From positions 62,001 through 126,000 of the forward strand of contig CACLXS010000003.1 of NCBI GenBank assembly GCA_902610905.1: a stretch of DNA of 64,000 bases, in the 5' to 3' direction. The translations under genes and the position numbers were made by a program. This document shows positions 62,989 through 64,000 of the stretch, piece after piece. This DNA is from an uncultured SAR86 cluster bacterium (lineage in GTDB: Bacteria; Pseudomonadota; Gammaproteobacteria; Magnimaribacterales; D2472). Under the pieces are notes generated by a model that was not told where the DNA came from, did no database searches, and worked only from the letters and a program-made list of their open reading frames with translations. Position 1 is the first letter of the stretch. Every line of letters begins with the position of its first letter.

Positions 62989-64000
62989 ATGTATAAAAAA
63001 TTTCTTTTCTTATTTCCATTAGTTATATCAATTAGTTTGTTTTCACAAGAAAACGAATCATCAAATGCTTCCGAAGAAGAAGTAGAGGAAATAATTACTG
63101 TTGGGTCGCAAATCAAGGGAGCAAAAATAACTGGAAGCTTACCTGTTACAGTTTTTTCAGCTGATGATATTGAGGCGACTGGTGCTTTAGATGGCGATGA
63201 ATTAATTGAAAATCTTGTAGAACAAGGCATGAATTATTTTAATGAACAAGAGCAAACCTCAGGAGGTGTTAATGCTGCTAGAGGTGATACTGGTGCTTAC
63301 AACATAAGAAGTATGGGTGTAGGTAACACTTTAACACTGCTTAACGGAAGAAGAATGGTTATGAATGCTGGTTACCAGACTGAATGGATAGGCGGTGATT
63401 TTGTGCCAACAATGACCGTAAATTCAAATCTCATTCCAACGAATGGTCTAAGCCGGCTTGAAATCCTAAAAGATGGTGCCTCAGCTATCTATGGTGCTGA
63501 CGCTGTTGCCGGCGTTGTAAATAATGTAATGGACACCGATTATGAAGGTCTTAGTATATCCTTAAGGGGAACTGGGCATGAGCATTTTGATGCTGTAGAT
63601 ACAGATATAAGTGTTAAATACGGCTTTACTATGAATGATGGTGCAACTAATGTTGCCATGTTCTTAAAGTATAGAGACAGAGAAAAAATTGAGGCCTGTG
63701 AAGATGCAAGATGGTGTTCAGAAAATGCTGAAGAATTTATTCCTGATCACTTATCTGCATTTATCGGAAAAGGATTAGACAATAGCTACAATTATGGATG
63801 GTTTCAATTAGATCTTCCAAGCTCTTATAACAATGATTTCACATGGGTAGATAATCGCGGAGAAACACAACTGTTTCCTTTAGGTCACCCTGCTTGTGCA
63901 ACTTCTGGTGCATTAAACTCAGGAATGGGTACTTGTCTTGTAAGTGATGCTGATGGAGACTTTGATTATGCTCCTGGCACTCTCAGAAACTATAGGGGAA
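62989..64000 (+). CDS. TonB-dependent receptor, 3' truncated by window edge (absent from ORF track)
   Basis: MYKKFLFLFPLVISISLFSQE signal; EEIITVGSQIKGAKITGSLPVTVFSADDIEATGA; plug RGDTGAYNIRSMGVGNTLTLLNGRRM...LEILKDGASAIYGADAVAGVVN; open to the last base. Confidence 0.92.
   Translation, partial: MYKKFLFLFPLVISISLFSQENESSNASEEEVEEIITVGSQIKGAKITGSLPVTVFSADDIEATGALDGDELIENLVEQGMNYFNEQEQTSGGVNAARGDTGAYNIRSMGVGNTLTLLNGRRMVMNAGYQTEWIGGDFVPTMTVNSNLIPTNGLSRLEILKDGASAIYGADAVAGVVNNVMDTDYEGLSISLRGTGHEHFDAVDTDISVKYGFTMNDGATNVAMFLKYRDREKIEACEDARWCSENAEEFIPDHLSAFIGKGLDNSYNYGWFQLDLPSSYNNDFTWVDNRGETQLFPLGHPACATSGALNSGMGTCLVSDADGDFDYAPGTLRNYRG

Overview
AT-rich, gene-dense bacterial chromosome segment. Gene content and order look like a streamlined marine gammaproteobacterium, possibly SAR86-like; this taxonomy is inference from recognisable genes, not tested. 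I see no mobile element, prophage, CRISPR array or rRNA. Main blocks: an arginine operon of the N-acetylcitrulline type (argF'-argG-argB/A fusion-argC-argH); recX-dnaX-recR-dcd; purM/purN; hda; sppA-wrbA; xseA; htpG-gpsA; folD; tig-clpP-clpX-lon-hupB-ppiD; oppABC without ATPase genes; mltD-gloB / rnhA-dnaQ-gltX; and a LysR gene divergent from a TonB-dependent receptor cut off by the right edge. Six tRNAs are present: Val-GAC, Val-TAC, Asp-GTC, Pro-TGG, Arg-TCT, His-GTG. Most of the window is conserved housekeeping DNA and I do not see a clearly novel multi-gene system. The best second-look items are: (1) an A10 slippery run in dnaX with a -1-frame stop 15 nt later, a candidate gamma/tau switch; (2) a sigma32-like promoter plus a ROSE-like RNA thermometer candidate upstream of hsp20; (3) the acetylcitrulline arginine operon with a vertebrate-like NAGS-NAGK fusion and no deacetylase gene in the cluster; (4) a pseudoazurin operon with two tiny TTG-start membrane ORFs, one absent from the ORF track; (5) perfect LysR-type T-N11-A dyads at two loci; (6) extreme junction compaction, with all 12 convergent junctions within 5 bp or overlapping.
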